DNA of 22,392 bases from CBDUBH01 sp965365345 (lineage in GTDB: Bacteria; Bacteroidota; Ignavibacteria; Ignavibacteriales; SURF-24). This document shows, piece after piece, positions 1-6,792 of this stretch. Position numbers and translations under genes: made by a program. The stretch lies in contig CBDUBH010000056.1 of the NCBI GenBank assembly GCA_965365345.1, positions 1 through 22,392 on the forward strand, given 5' to 3'. Numbering within the stretch: the stretch's first letter is position 1; every line of letters starts with the position of its first letter. Under the pieces are notes generated by a model that did no database searches, had not been told where the DNA came from, and saw nothing but the letters and a program-made list of their open reading frames with translations.

Positions 1-7
1 AGAAAAA

Positions 8-595
8 ATGAAAATTGACTTAAAATATTACATTGCATACAAACCTTACGGAATGTTAAATCAATTTACGGATAATGAAGGACGTAAAACTTTAGCCAAT
101 CTTTTTGATTTCCCAAAAGATGTTTATGCCGTTGGAAGATTGGATATGGATAGCGAAGGTTTGATTTTTTTAACCAACGATAAAAAATTAAATCATTATC
201 TGCTTGATCCGGAATTTAAACACGAGCGCGAATATTTTGTTCAGGTTGAAGAAATTCCCGATGAAAATTCTTTACAAAAATTGCGCAGCGGAGTTATAAT
301 TGAAAATAAAAAAACACTTCCGGCTAAAGTAAAATTGCTAAGTGAAATTCCAAATTTTCCGGAAAGAATTCCGCCGATCAGAGAAAGAAAAAATATTCCT
401 ACCTCATGGATCTCAATTTCATTAATTGAAGGAAGAAACAGACAAGTAAGAAAAATGACAGCAAATGTCGGATTCCCGACTTTAAGATTAGTCCGTGTAA
501 GAATTGTTGATCTGTATTTAGGAAATTTAAAACCCGGCGAAGTAAAAGAAATTAATTTAGAAAATTCTGCTTTGAAAAAATTTGCTTCAAAATAA
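8..595 (+). CDS. rluE: 23S rRNA pseudouridine synthase, RluE-type (RsuA/RluB/E/F family)
   Basis: Predicted to isomerise one uridine of 23S rRNA to pseudouridine in the cytoplasm. The 195-residue product has the family signature GRLDMDSEGL at residues 43-52, with Asp46 as the expected catalytic nucleophile, and EGRNRQVRKM at about 140-149 followed by a GFPTLRLVRVRI segment. The stretch with PPIRERKNIPTSWI before it is typical of RluE rather than RluB or RluF. There is no N-terminal S4 domain, and E. coli RluE also lacks one. The start at 8 leaves only seven bases of upstream sequence, so the ribosome site and any operon partner lie outside the window. A hairpin follows the stop. The subfamily (RluE versus another small RsuA-like enzyme) is recognised from motifs and not tested by alignment. 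Confidence 0.9.
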   Translation: MKIDLKYYIAYKPYGMLNQFTDNEGRKTLANLFDFPKDVYAVGRLDMDSEGLIFLTNDKKLNHYLLDPEFKHEREYFVQVEEIPDENSLQKLRSGVIIENKKTLPAKVKLLSEIPNFPERIPPIRERKNIPTSWISISLIEGRNRQVRKMTANVGFPTLRLVRVRIVDLYLGNLKPGEVKEINLENSALKKFASK

Positions 596-596
596 A

Positions 597-652
597 AAAG
601 CCGCCTGATTCTAAATCCCAATTTGATCGGGACAAAATGACGGCTTAATTAA
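597..652 (+). terminator. Possible hairpin terminator after rluE
   Basis: AAGCCG at 598-603 pairs with CGGCTT at 641-646, and an inner TCCC/GGGA pair lies between them. It is followed by an AT-rich, T-containing stretch. It sits two bases after the rluE stop. The loop is long, so this is a moderate call. Confidence 0.4.
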
Positions 653-668
653 TTTTAATCTTCAAAAT

Positions 669-724
669 TTGTCATTTTCGCTTGTCCGCCTTGGCCGAAG
701 CAATTCGGACAGGTCCGGAATCAG
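669..724. repeat. REP-like inverted repeat of the GTCATT...CCGGAATCA type
   Basis: The segment starts GTCATTTTCG, contains TGTCCG (683-688) and CGGACA (706-711) as inverted arms, and ends GGTCCGGAATCAG. The GTCATT start and CCGGAATC end recur at 6793-6815, and a related block is at 2409-2441. It is much more GC-rich than the flanking intergenic DNA. It is non-coding, between rluE and the sugar dehydrogenase gene. Confidence 0.55.
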
Positions 725-749
725 ACAAATATGAATTTTCATATACAAA

Positions 750-782
750 ATTCTTACATTCTCACATTCTTAAATTCTTAAC
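750..782. repeat. ATTCTnAn octamer tandem array, copy A
   Basis: Four consecutive 8-base units: ATTCTTAC, ATTCTCAC, ATTCTTAA, ATTCTTAA. Related arrays lie at 2652-2699 (same orientation) and at 12235-12263 and 22300-22328 (reverse orientation). Confidence 0.75.
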
Positions 783-876
783 ATTTACATTTTTCCATTC
801 TATTATTTCAATTTCAACTTTGAAAAATATTTCTATCTTACATTCTATAAATTGAATTTCAATTTCGGAGATCGTT

Positions 877-2331
877 ATGAAAATATTTTTAATTCTTTTA
901 ATGTTTGTTTTTACATCTTGTAAAAATGCGCAAAATGAAGTTTCATCAAGTCAAAATTCCGATTATCAACTTGAAATTGCTTTCCCGAATTTCAATTTTC
1001 AAAATCCGCTCGATCTGCAATCAGCAAAAGATGGAAGCGGAAGAATTTTTGTTGTAACTCAGGAAGGCGTTATTTATGCCTTTAATAAAAATGAGGAAAA
1101 TGCCGAACTTAAAACTTTTCTTGATATAAAAAATAAAGTTGAAAGCGGCGGCGAAATGGGATTGCTCGGTTTGGCTTTTCATCCGGATTTCAAAAACAAT
1201 AAATTATTTTATGTAAATTATACCGCCGATGGTCCGCGAAGATCAATAATTGCGCAGTATTCCGTTAGTTCAAACGATCCGAATTCTGCCGATCCAAACA
1301 GTGAAAAAATCCTTTTAACCCAAGAGCAGCCGTATTCAAATCACAATGCGGGACAATTAGCTTTTGGTCCTGATGGATTTTTATATGTAGGATTTGGCGA
1401 TGGCGGCTCGGGCGGAGATCCGCAGAATTACGCACAAAACAATAAATCATTTTTAGGAAAAATGCTGCGGATCGATGTAAACAGCGCATCAGATGGAAAA
1501 TCGTACGGAATTCCTGCTGATAATCCTTTTGTGAATGATCAAAATTACCTGCCGGAAATTTGGGCAACCGGTTTAAGAAATCCCTGGCGTTACAGTTTTG
1601 ATCCGCAAACGGGCCGGCTTTGGACCGGCGATGTCGGGCAAAATAAATACGAAGAAATTGATATAATCGAAAAAGGAAAAAATTACGGCTGGCGAATTAT
1701 GGAAGGATTTCATTGTTTCAATCCTTCGTCAGATTGTGATACAACGGGCTTAACAATGCCGGTTTGGGAATATGAACATAACGATCAAGGCGGTTATTCA
1801 ATTACCGGCGGCTATGTTTACCGCGGCGCAAATTTACCTGAACTTCAAGGAAAATATATTTATGCCGATTTTGTTTCGGGAAAAATCTGGGCTTTAACTT
1901 ACGATGGAAATTCACAAGCGCAAAATCAATTACTTATCGATGCGAAAAAACCAATTTCATCTTTCGGTGTTGATGACGAAAACGAATTATATATTTGCGC
2001 GTTTGATGGTAGAATTTATAAGATAAAGAACAATTCCGCTACTTCCGTTCCGCGAAATAATAATGACCAGGGATTCAAATTATATGATAATTATCCGAAT
2101 CCATTTAATCCTTCGACTGCAATCAGCTACCAACTTTCAAATTCAGGAAATGTAAGATTGAAAGTTTATGATATTTTCGGAAAAGAAATTGAAACTTTGG
2201 TTGATAAAATTCAATCAGCCGGAAATTACAAAGTAAATTTTGACGGTTCAGATTTGGCAAGCGGAATTTATTTTTATCAAATTCAAAATGAAAAAAATTT
2301 TATTTCTAAAAAGATGGTGTTAGTTAAGTAA
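877..2331 (+). CDS. PQQ-dependent glucose/sorbosone dehydrogenase-family protein with T9SS type A sorting domain
   Basis: Extracytoplasmic beta-propeller enzyme of the GSDH family (soluble PQQ aldose dehydrogenases, YliI/Asd), expected to oxidise sugars with PQQ; the actual substrate is unknown. The 484-residue protein has a hydrophobic N-terminus with a possible lipobox ending at Cys15 (FTSC). Propeller motifs follow: GEMGLLGLAFHPDF (92-105), SNHNAG (154-159, with His156 at the expected active-site histidine), FGDGGSGGDP (173-182), TGLRNPWRYS (231-240) and TGDVGQN (250-256). Residues about 400-484 form the sorting domain: NYPNPFNPST, then a FlgD-like Ig fold ending SGIYFYQIQ and a basic terminus. 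GGAG at 867-870 gives a good ribosome site six bases before the ATG. The T9SS domain predicts export through the outer membrane and cleavage or anchoring at the cell surface. No PQQ biosynthesis genes are in the window. Confidence 0.92.
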   Translation: MKIFLILLMFVFTSCKNAQNEVSSSQNSDYQLEIAFPNFNFQNPLDLQSAKDGSGRIFVVTQEGVIYAFNKNEENAELKTFLDIKNKVESGGEMGLLGLAFHPDFKNNKLFYVNYTADGPRRSIIAQYSVSSNDPNSADPNSEKILLTQEQPYSNHNAGQLAFGPDGFLYVGFGDGGSGGDPQNYAQNNKSFLGKMLRIDVNSASDGKSYGIPADNPFVNDQNYLPEIWATGLRNPWRYSFDPQTGRLWTGDVGQNKYEEIDIIEKGKNYGWRIMEGFHCFNPSSDCDTTGLTMPVWEYEHNDQGGYSITGGYVYRGANLPELQGKYIYADFVSGKIWALTYDGNSQAQNQLLIDAKKPISSFGVDDENELYICAFDGRIYKIKNNSATSVPRNNNDQGFKLYDNYPNPFNPSTAISYQLSNSGNVRLKVYDIFGKEIETLVDKIQSAGNYKVNFDGSDLASGIYFYQIQNEKNFISKKMVLVK

Positions 2332-2361
2332 TGGAAAAATGGAAAATGGAAGAATGGAAAA
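2332..2361 (+). repeat. Short tandem repeat of TGGAAAA(A) after the dehydrogenase stop
   Basis: Four imperfect 7-8 base units (TGGAAAAA, TGGAAAA, TGGAAGAA, TGGAAAAG) begin immediately after the TAA at 2329-2331. They read as slippage-type low-complexity DNA in the 3' untranslated region. Confidence 0.6.
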
Positions 2362-2408
2362 GTTAAAAAATAAAAATATTTAAGGAAATGTAATTTTAAG
2401 ATTACGCT

Positions 2409-2441
2409 GTCATTCTCGCAAGCGGAGCGCCCCGGGAATCA
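2409..2441. repeat. GTCATT...GGGAATCA repeat fragment
   Basis: TGTCATTCTCGC followed by a GC-rich core and CGGGAATCA. The ends resemble the blocks at 669-724 and 6793-6815. It stands out from its AT-rich surroundings. Confidence 0.4.
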
Positions 2442-2460
2442 GAAAGCATTCAAATAACCT

Positions 2461-2529
2461 TGTCATTTCGAACCTGCCTGCCGGTAGGCAAGTCCGCTTT
2501 AGGCGGAGAGAAATCTTTGCAGCTTTCAT
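2461..2529 (+). repeat. Dispersed repeat GTCATTTCGAA...GAGAAATCTTTGCAGCTTT, copy 1
   Basis: The ends TGTCATTTCGAACCTG and GAGAGAAATCTTTGCAGC match the inverted copy at 12459-12496. The interior holds two small palindromes, CTGCCTGCCGGTAGGCAAG at about 2474-2492 and GTCCGCTTTAGGCGGA at 2492-2507, which the second copy lacks. It is non-coding and resembles a small mobile or REP-type element. Confidence 0.65.
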
Positions 2530-2651
2530 TGTGGTTTCGATTAAACCGGGAAAATCCGGATATTTTCTTAATTGAAAATTTTACATCATTATTTTGAAAT
2601 AAATTTTCCCAATTCATTGCGCCAAAATATTTATCTTTGTGTTGTTCAAAA

Positions 2652-2699
2652 ATTCTTACATTCTGTATTCTTAAATTCTAAATTATATATTCTAAATTC
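2652..2699. repeat. ATTCTnAn array, copy B
   Basis: Units ATTCTTAC, ATTCTGT, ATTCTTAA, ATTCTAA, a degenerate ATTATAT, then ATTCTAA. The array ends two bases before the ATG of the DUF2905 gene, so it occupies the place where its ribosome site should be. Confidence 0.7.
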
Positions 2700-2701
2700 A
2701 A

Positions 2702-2917
2702 ATGCAGCCATTAGGAAAAATATTAATTATAACCGGAATCGTAATTTTGATTTTCGGAATCATTTTAACTTTTTCGGGTAAAATTCCTTTTTTGGGAAAA
2801 CTGCCCGGAGATATTGTGATCAAAAAGAAAAATTTCACTGTTTATTTTCCTATTGCAACTTCCATTCTGCTTAGCATAATTTTAACTTTAATTTTATATT
2901 TTTTACGCAGAAAGTAA
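2702..2917 (+). CDS. DUF2905 family small membrane protein
   Basis: A 71-residue protein of unknown function with two membrane helices, at about residues 5-26 and 48-67. The linker contains GKIPFLGKLPGDIVIKKKN, the conserved feature of DUF2905 (loop with LGKLPGDI, then a helix starting FPIATSILLS). It ends in a basic RRK tail, expected on the cytoplasmic side. Its length is normal for the family. There is no Shine-Dalgarno match upstream: an ATTCT array reaches the start codon. The gene stands alone, 109 bases before the hemerythrin cluster. Confidence 0.85.
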   Translation: MQPLGKILIITGIVILIFGIILTFSGKIPFLGKLPGDIVIKKKNFTVYFPIATSILLSIILTLILYFLRRK

Positions 2918-3026
2918 GCTCATCTTCAAAAAATCATTTTAAAATTAATAATTACTTAATTTTTACACGTTGATAATTTAAAAAGATAAAGTTAAATTCT
3001 ATCGCACAATTTATTAAAGGATTTTA

Positions 3027-3425
3027 ATGCTGTTAGTTTGGAACGAAGAAGAAAAAATTAATGTAAAAGAATTTGATGATCAGCATCACGAAATTTTTGA
3101 TCTCTGCAATAATTTAAATGATGCCATAGAACAAAACAAAAGCCGTGATTTTCTGCAACTTATAATAGATGAACTTTCTGCAAGTGCGGTAAAACATTTC
3201 AATTGCGAAGAAAGTTACATGAAAAAACATAAATATTTTGGTTATTATTCTCATAAGCTTGAGCACGATAGATTTTTAAGAAAAGTGAAGGAATACACAA
3301 AAGATTTTGAATCGGGCGCGGATCTTGTTGATTTTACGGTATTCTTAAAAAACTGGCTTAAAAATCATTTGGAATTGAAAGATAAAGATCTTGCAAAATT
3401 TTTGAATGAGATCGGGATCTCGTAA
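3027..3425 (+). CDS. Bacteriohemerythrin (diverged first copy)
   Basis: Small cytoplasmic four-helix-bundle protein with a non-heme di-iron site that binds O2, used for oxygen storage, delivery or sensing in microaerophiles and anaerobes. All seven iron ligands of the family are present: His20 (DDQHHEIF), His57 and Glu61 (HFNCEE), His76 and His80 (HKLEH), His114 and Asp119 (HLELKD). The 132-residue length is standard. Compared with its two neighbours it is diverged: the last ligand motif reads HLELKDKD instead of HILDxDKxY, the KYP/NYPD turn is replaced by KYFGYY, and Cys60 sits beside the Glu61 ligand. A purine-rich AAAGGA precedes the ATG. It is the first of three same-strand paralogues, 65 bases before the second. 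Confidence 0.94.
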   Translation: MLLVWNEEEKINVKEFDDQHHEIFDLCNNLNDAIEQNKSRDFLQLIIDELSASAVKHFNCEESYMKKHKYFGYYSHKLEHDRFLRKVKEYTKDFESGADLVDFTVFLKNWLKNHLELKDKDLAKFLNEIGIS

Positions 3426-3490
3426 TTCAAATTTAAATTTATTTATTCGATAATTGTGTACAAATAAAAAATAGAAAAGGAAATAATTCT

Positions 3491-3883
3491 ATGGCATTTT
3501 TAGTTTGGAATGAGAACTACAGCGTTGGCGTAAAAGAATTGGATGCGCAGCATCAAATGCTTTTCAATTATATCAATGAACTTCACGATGCAATGAAAGC
3601 CGGAAAATCAAAAGATATAATTTCTTCTACTTTGCAAAAATTATCTGATTATGCGCGTGTTCATTTTACTGCCGAAGAAAAAATGATGGAGCAAAAAAAA
3701 TATCCTGATCTGGCAAAACATAAAACGGAACACATGAAATTTTTTGAAAAAGTTACAGATTATCAAATGAATTTCAATCATAAAAGTTTTATGACTTCCC
3801 TTGAAATTATGGACTTTTTGAAAAACTGGTTAATGGGTCACATTCTTGATACTGATAAAAAATATACACCTTATATGAAATAA
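3491..3883 (+). CDS. Bacteriohemerythrin (second copy)
   Basis: A di-iron O2-binding four-helix bundle of 130 residues. Ligands: His21 (DAQHQMLF), His58 and Glu62 (HFTAEE), His77 and His81 (HKTEH), His117 and Asp122 (HILDTD). This is the copy closest to the family consensus, including SVGVKELDAQH and FLKNWLMGHI. AAAAGGAAA lies upstream of the ATG. It ends 16 bases before the third copy, so the two are almost certainly co-transcribed. No extra domain such as a methyl-accepting or EAL domain is fused, so it is a stand-alone O2 binder. Its role could be oxygen buffering or delivery to an oxidase; sequence alone does not choose. Confidence 0.95.
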   Translation: MAFLVWNENYSVGVKELDAQHQMLFNYINELHDAMKAGKSKDIISSTLQKLSDYARVHFTAEEKMMEQKKYPDLAKHKTEHMKFFEKVTDYQMNFNHKSFMTSLEIMDFLKNWLMGHILDTDKKYTPYMK

Positions 3884-3899
3884 TTTTTGAAAGGAACAA

Positions 3900-4304
3900 A
3901 TGTCTATCTTTCATTGGAAAACATCTAACAGCATAGGCTTAACTGAAGTTGATGATCAACATCAGGAGCTTTTTGATATAGCACGCGAACTTCGTGATGC
4001 AATTAAAGAAGGAAATTCCGCCGAAATTGTTTCGGCAACGGTCGTAAAACTTAGCGAGTACACAAAATATCATTTTTCGCTTGAAGAACAATTAATGCTT
4101 GAAGATAACTATCCCGATTATGAATTTCATAAAGAGCGCCATCAAAAGTTGATTGACAAATTAAATGAACTTCAGGAAAATTTGAATCCCGAAGATTTCA
4201 GGTCATCACTTTTGGTTTTGGAATTACTTATAAACTGGATTCAAAATCACATTTTGGATGATGATAAAAATTACGCAAGTTTTGTTTTTGCTAAAAAGCA
4301 ATAA
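3900..4304 (+). CDS. Bacteriohemerythrin (third copy)
   Basis: A 134-residue di-iron hemerythrin with His21 (DDQHQELF), His58 and Glu62 (HFSLEE), His77 and His81 (HKERH), His117 and Asp122 (HILDDD), and INWIQNHI in the last helix. It is closer to the second copy than to the first, but the two differ through most of their length, so this is an old duplication. The ribosome site GAAAGGA lies just before the ATG. A strong hairpin terminator about 50 bases downstream ends the three-gene unit. Confidence 0.95.
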   Translation: MSIFHWKTSNSIGLTEVDDQHQELFDIARELRDAIKEGNSAEIVSATVVKLSEYTKYHFSLEEQLMLEDNYPDYEFHKERHQKLIDKLNELQENLNPEDFRSSLLVLELLINWIQNHILDDDKNYASFVFAKKQ

Positions 4305-4350
4305 TGTGATGTAAAATTAAAATCCGGTAAAATTATAAACGGAAAAAGTT

Positions 4351-4379
4351 AAGGCGAGGAAATTTCTTCGCTTTTTTTG
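4351..4379 (+). terminator. Rho-independent terminator of the hemerythrin cluster
   Basis: GCGAGGAA pairs with TTCTTCGC (one G-T wobble) across a tight loop and is followed directly by seven Ts at 4372-4378. Confidence 0.85.
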
Positions 4380-4574
4380 TTTTAAATTTATTGATTAAAG
4401 TAAAAGTCATTTTTTAATTATAATTTGGCGCTGTCAATTTATTCAAAAATCTTTTATGAAAGTTTTAAAATAATTTAAATTTTTAAGAAAAGTATTTGCA
4501 CCTTTTTATTTAATATTTCATCATATTATTTATAATAATTGATTTTTTACTTTTAAAGAAATGCGGAGAAAATA

Positions 4575-5018
4575 ATGGCAACAAAAAAAGCGTATATCAA
4601 ACAGATGAAAGGAATTACCTTTACGGGAAAAACCGATTCAAATCATTGGATAACTATGGACGGTCCTGAAGAATTCGGCGGAAGCAGTGCCGGAATCAGA
4701 CCAAAGGAATTAGTGTTGTTAGGATTAGGCGGCTGCACAGGAAGCGATGTTGTAAATATTCTTAAAAAGAAAAGAGTGAATGTAGAAGATTTTGAAATGA
4801 ACATTACCGCCGATGTCGCCGAAGAACATCCGCAGGTTTTTACAAAAATTCATATTGAATTTGTTTTTTACGGTGAAAATATTCCCGAAAAAGATGTTGA
4901 AAGAGCAATTGAACTTTCGCAAACGAAATATTGCTCGGTTACAAAAATGCTTGAAAAAGCTGTTGAAATAACTCATTCATTTTTGATAAGAAGTAAAAAA
5001 AGTGAAGAAGTTCAATAA
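4575..5018 (+). CDS. OsmC family protein, YhfA-like
   Basis: A 147-residue OsmC/Ohr-fold protein. The family reduces organic hydroperoxides through two redox cysteines. Here these are Cys54, in LGGCTGSDVVNIL on the long central helix, and Cys120, in TKYCSVTKML. The pattern GGCTGxDVV...KIHIEF...ERAIELSxxKYCSV...EITHSF matches the YhfA subgroup more than classic OsmC or Ohr, and the substrate of that subgroup is not settled. It is cytoplasmic, with no signal sequence. The start is supported by GCGGAGA before the ATG. It lies 270 bases after the hemerythrin terminator, so it has its own promoter, but the location beside O2-binding proteins fits an oxidative stress role. A 13-bp inverted repeat ends its transcription. 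Confidence 0.92.
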   Translation: MATKKAYIKQMKGITFTGKTDSNHWITMDGPEEFGGSSAGIRPKELVLLGLGGCTGSDVVNILKKKRVNVEDFEMNITADVAEEHPQVFTKIHIEFVFYGENIPEKDVERAIELSQTKYCSVTKMLEKAVEITHSFLIRSKKSEEVQ

Positions 5019-5077
5019 TTTTTTGTGATGTAAATACAAATATTCTTCATAAATTTTATCTGCTGAATTTAAAAAAG

Positions 5078-5126
5078 AAAATCCGGAATAAACGGGAAAA
5101 ATATCTTCCTGACTATTCCGGATTTT
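5078..5126. terminator. Bidirectional terminator between convergent genes
   Basis: AAAATCCGGAATA at 5078-5090 and TATTCCGGATTTT at 5114-5126 are a perfect 13-bp inverted repeat around a 23-base loop. The arm ends give T-runs on both strands. It lies exactly between the OsmC gene (plus) and the DUF2203 gene (minus). Confidence 0.8.
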
Positions 5127-5147
5127 CAATAAATCAAATTGTTTTGC

Positions 5148-5537
5148 TTACGAAACTTTGGAATAAAAATAAGTTTCGGGAATCATTTTTCTGTTGGAGT
5201 AGCCTTCATCAACTTCGTGAAAAAATTTTATATCATCTTCATCACTTCTCCAGCACAGCATAACTTCCCGTTCATCAATTTTGGAAGGAAAATCAACCAG
5301 CCCGATAGTGAAATTCCAATCTTTATAATAACACCCGATTTCTTCTAATTCCTGCATATAGCTATTAATATCAGTTGCTACATTTTGAATTTCAGGATTA
5401 TCTAAAAGATCTCCTTCAACATTTGCCGCAAGAGTTCGCATAGCAACTCCCGCATTTATAATATCCCGAACAATTCTTTTAACTAAAGGTAAAGTTCGTC
5501 TCGCCTCCTCCGGTGTAAAATATTTTACAATTCTCAT
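5148..5537 (-). CDS. DUF2203 family protein
   Basis: A 129-residue soluble protein of unknown function. It shows the family layout: an N-terminal YFTPEEARRTLPLVKRIV helix, a middle helical part, and a conserved C-terminal block with GLVDFPSKIDEREVMLCWRS, FFHEVDEGYSNRKMIP and an acidic segment between them. The only clear difference from the usual pattern is NFTIGLVDFP, where most members have a KDPxxGLVDFP-like run. AGGT lies just upstream of the ATG. It is downstream of the radical SAM gene on the same strand with a 169-base gap, so co-transcription is possible but not shown. Confidence 0.82.
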   Translation of the reverse strand: MRIVKYFTPEEARRTLPLVKRIVRDIINAGVAMRTLAANVEGDLLDNPEIQNVATDINSYMQELEEIGCYYKDWNFTIGLVDFPSKIDEREVMLCWRSDEDDIKFFHEVDEGYSNRKMIPETYFYSKVS

Positions 5538-5706
5538 TTCGTTTTACCTGCTCTTATTCAAAAAATCTGTTTATTTCGTATAACGGCTCCTATTAATAAT
5601 ATTACGATGCTTTAAAGATTTTGCAATGTAAAATATTTACTCTTTTTTAGGGCGTTTCCTATAATTCAATATATCCGGAATTTGAAAAAAGTAAAGCTAA
5701 CTTTTT

Positions 5707-6732
5707 TTATAATGAAAATTTTCCCGCAATTTCGGTTCCGCACTTTTTGCATCTGTTTCCGTTTAAATTATTTGAAAGCACTGAATGCCAATCACGCTCA
5801 ATTAATTCCGTTTTGCAATTCGGACAATAAGTTGTTTGTCCTTTTAAATTATGCACATTTCCAACGTAAACGAAATTTAATCCTGCGGAAATAGCAATTT
5901 CGCGCGCCGTATTTAAAGTTGAACCGGGAGTTCTGATCTTATCTGTCATTTTAAAATCAGGATGAAAAGCTGTAAAATGAAGCGGAACATTTTCACCAAG
6001 ATTTTCAACTATCCAATTTGTCATTTGTTTTATTTCTTCGGGCGAATCGTTTTCACCGGGAATTAAAAGCGTGGTAATTTCAAACCAGATATTGGTTTCA
6101 TTTTTTAGCCAAAGCAAAGTATCCAGCACATCTTTCAAATGCGAGAAAGTTATTTTGTGATAAAAATTTTCGCTGAATGCTTTCAGATCAACATTTGCAG
6201 CATCAATATATTTGTAAACATCTTTGCGTGCTTTTTTATCAATATAGCCGGCGGTTACCATTACGGATTTTATTCCTTCTTCACGCGCAATTTTTGAAAT
6301 ATCAATAACATACTCGCCAAAAATAGTAGGATCGTTATAAGTGTAAGCTATCGAAGGAGTTTTATATTGTTTTGCAATTTTTACAACGCCTTCGGGTGAA
6401 ACATCAAGCGAATTTAAGTCATCCAATTTTGCTTTGCTCATACTCCAATTCTGACAAAATTTACAGCCTAAATTGCAGCCGGCAGTTCCGAAACTTAAAA
6501 TTTGAGTTCCCGGTAAAAAATGATTTAAAGGTTTTTTTTCAATCGGATCAATTCCGAATCCTGTGGGATGTCCGTAGCCAAGCGAGTATAATTTTCCACC
6601 GATATTTTTTCTGATGTAGCAAAATCCGGCTTGTCCTTCGCTCATTGTGCAATACCTCGGACAAAGCGTGCAAAGTATTTTGTCATTTTCGGTAACTTCC
6701 CACCAATCAGCCAATTTTAATTCTTCGTTCAT
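5707..6732 (-). CDS. amrS: AmmeMemoRadiSam-type radical SAM enzyme (AmrS, PflA-like)
   Basis: Radical S-adenosylmethionine protein of 341 residues, related to pyruvate-formate-lyase activating enzymes. The cluster motif is CNLGCKFC at residues 86-93 (Cys86, Cys90, Cys93), preceded by SFGTAG. Upstream, Cys21, Cys24, Cys28 and Cys38 (CTLCPRYC and GFC) form the extra N-terminal cysteine group of this subfamily. Later come YTYNDPTIFGEY, VMVTAGYI and NVDLKAFSENFY. The C-terminus is a zinc-ribbon with Cys303, Cys306, Cys328 and Cys331. This order and length match the AmrS family, which is usually found with AMMECR1- and Memo-like proteins; neither partner is in the window. The reaction is unresolved. 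No clear Shine-Dalgarno precedes the ATG. A PflA homologue acting on another glycyl radical enzyme is less likely given the zinc ribbon. Confidence 0.88.
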   Translation of the reverse strand: MNEELKLADWWEVTENDKILCTLCPRYCTMSEGQAGFCYIRKNIGGKLYSLGYGHPTGFGIDPIEKKPLNHFLPGTQILSFGTAGCNLGCKFCQNWSMSKAKLDDLNSLDVSPEGVVKIAKQYKTPSIAYTYNDPTIFGEYVIDISKIAREEGIKSVMVTAGYIDKKARKDVYKYIDAANVDLKAFSENFYHKITFSHLKDVLDTLLWLKNETNIWFEITTLLIPGENDSPEEIKQMTNWIVENLGENVPLHFTAFHPDFKMTDKIRTPGSTLNTAREIAISAGLNFVYVGNVHNLKGQTTYCPNCKTELIERDWHSVLSNNLNGNRCKKCGTEIAGKFSL

Positions 6733-6792
6733 AGTTTATTTTATTTGAATGAACCTTATAATTTTTTGATATAAAAACAATTTCTTTCTATT

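Larger units (their letters stand above)
2332..2701. other. 370-base intergenic region made largely of repeats
   Basis: No credible gene. It holds, in order, the TGGAAAA tandem repeat, a GC-rich GTCATT block at 2409-2441, the GTCATTTCGAA element at 2461-2529, about 120 bases of AT-rich DNA, and an ATTCTnAn array at 2652-2699 that runs to the DUF2905 start codon. An open frame beginning near 2572 is an out-of-frame overlap with the DUF2905 gene and has no coding character. Confidence 0.7.

Noticed and set aside
750..782. ATTCT arrays as a CRISPR array
   Set aside because: The units are 7-8 bases and directly adjacent with no spacers, and no cas genes are present.
2332..2361. TGGAAAA repeat as a coding extension of the dehydrogenase
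   Set aside because: It follows an in-frame TAA directly after the basic end of a complete T9SS sorting domain, where the family normally stops.
2572..2781. Open frame overlapping the start of the DUF2905 gene
   Set aside because: Its reading frame covers the ATTCT array and the first part of DUF2905 out of frame; the composition is low-complexity.
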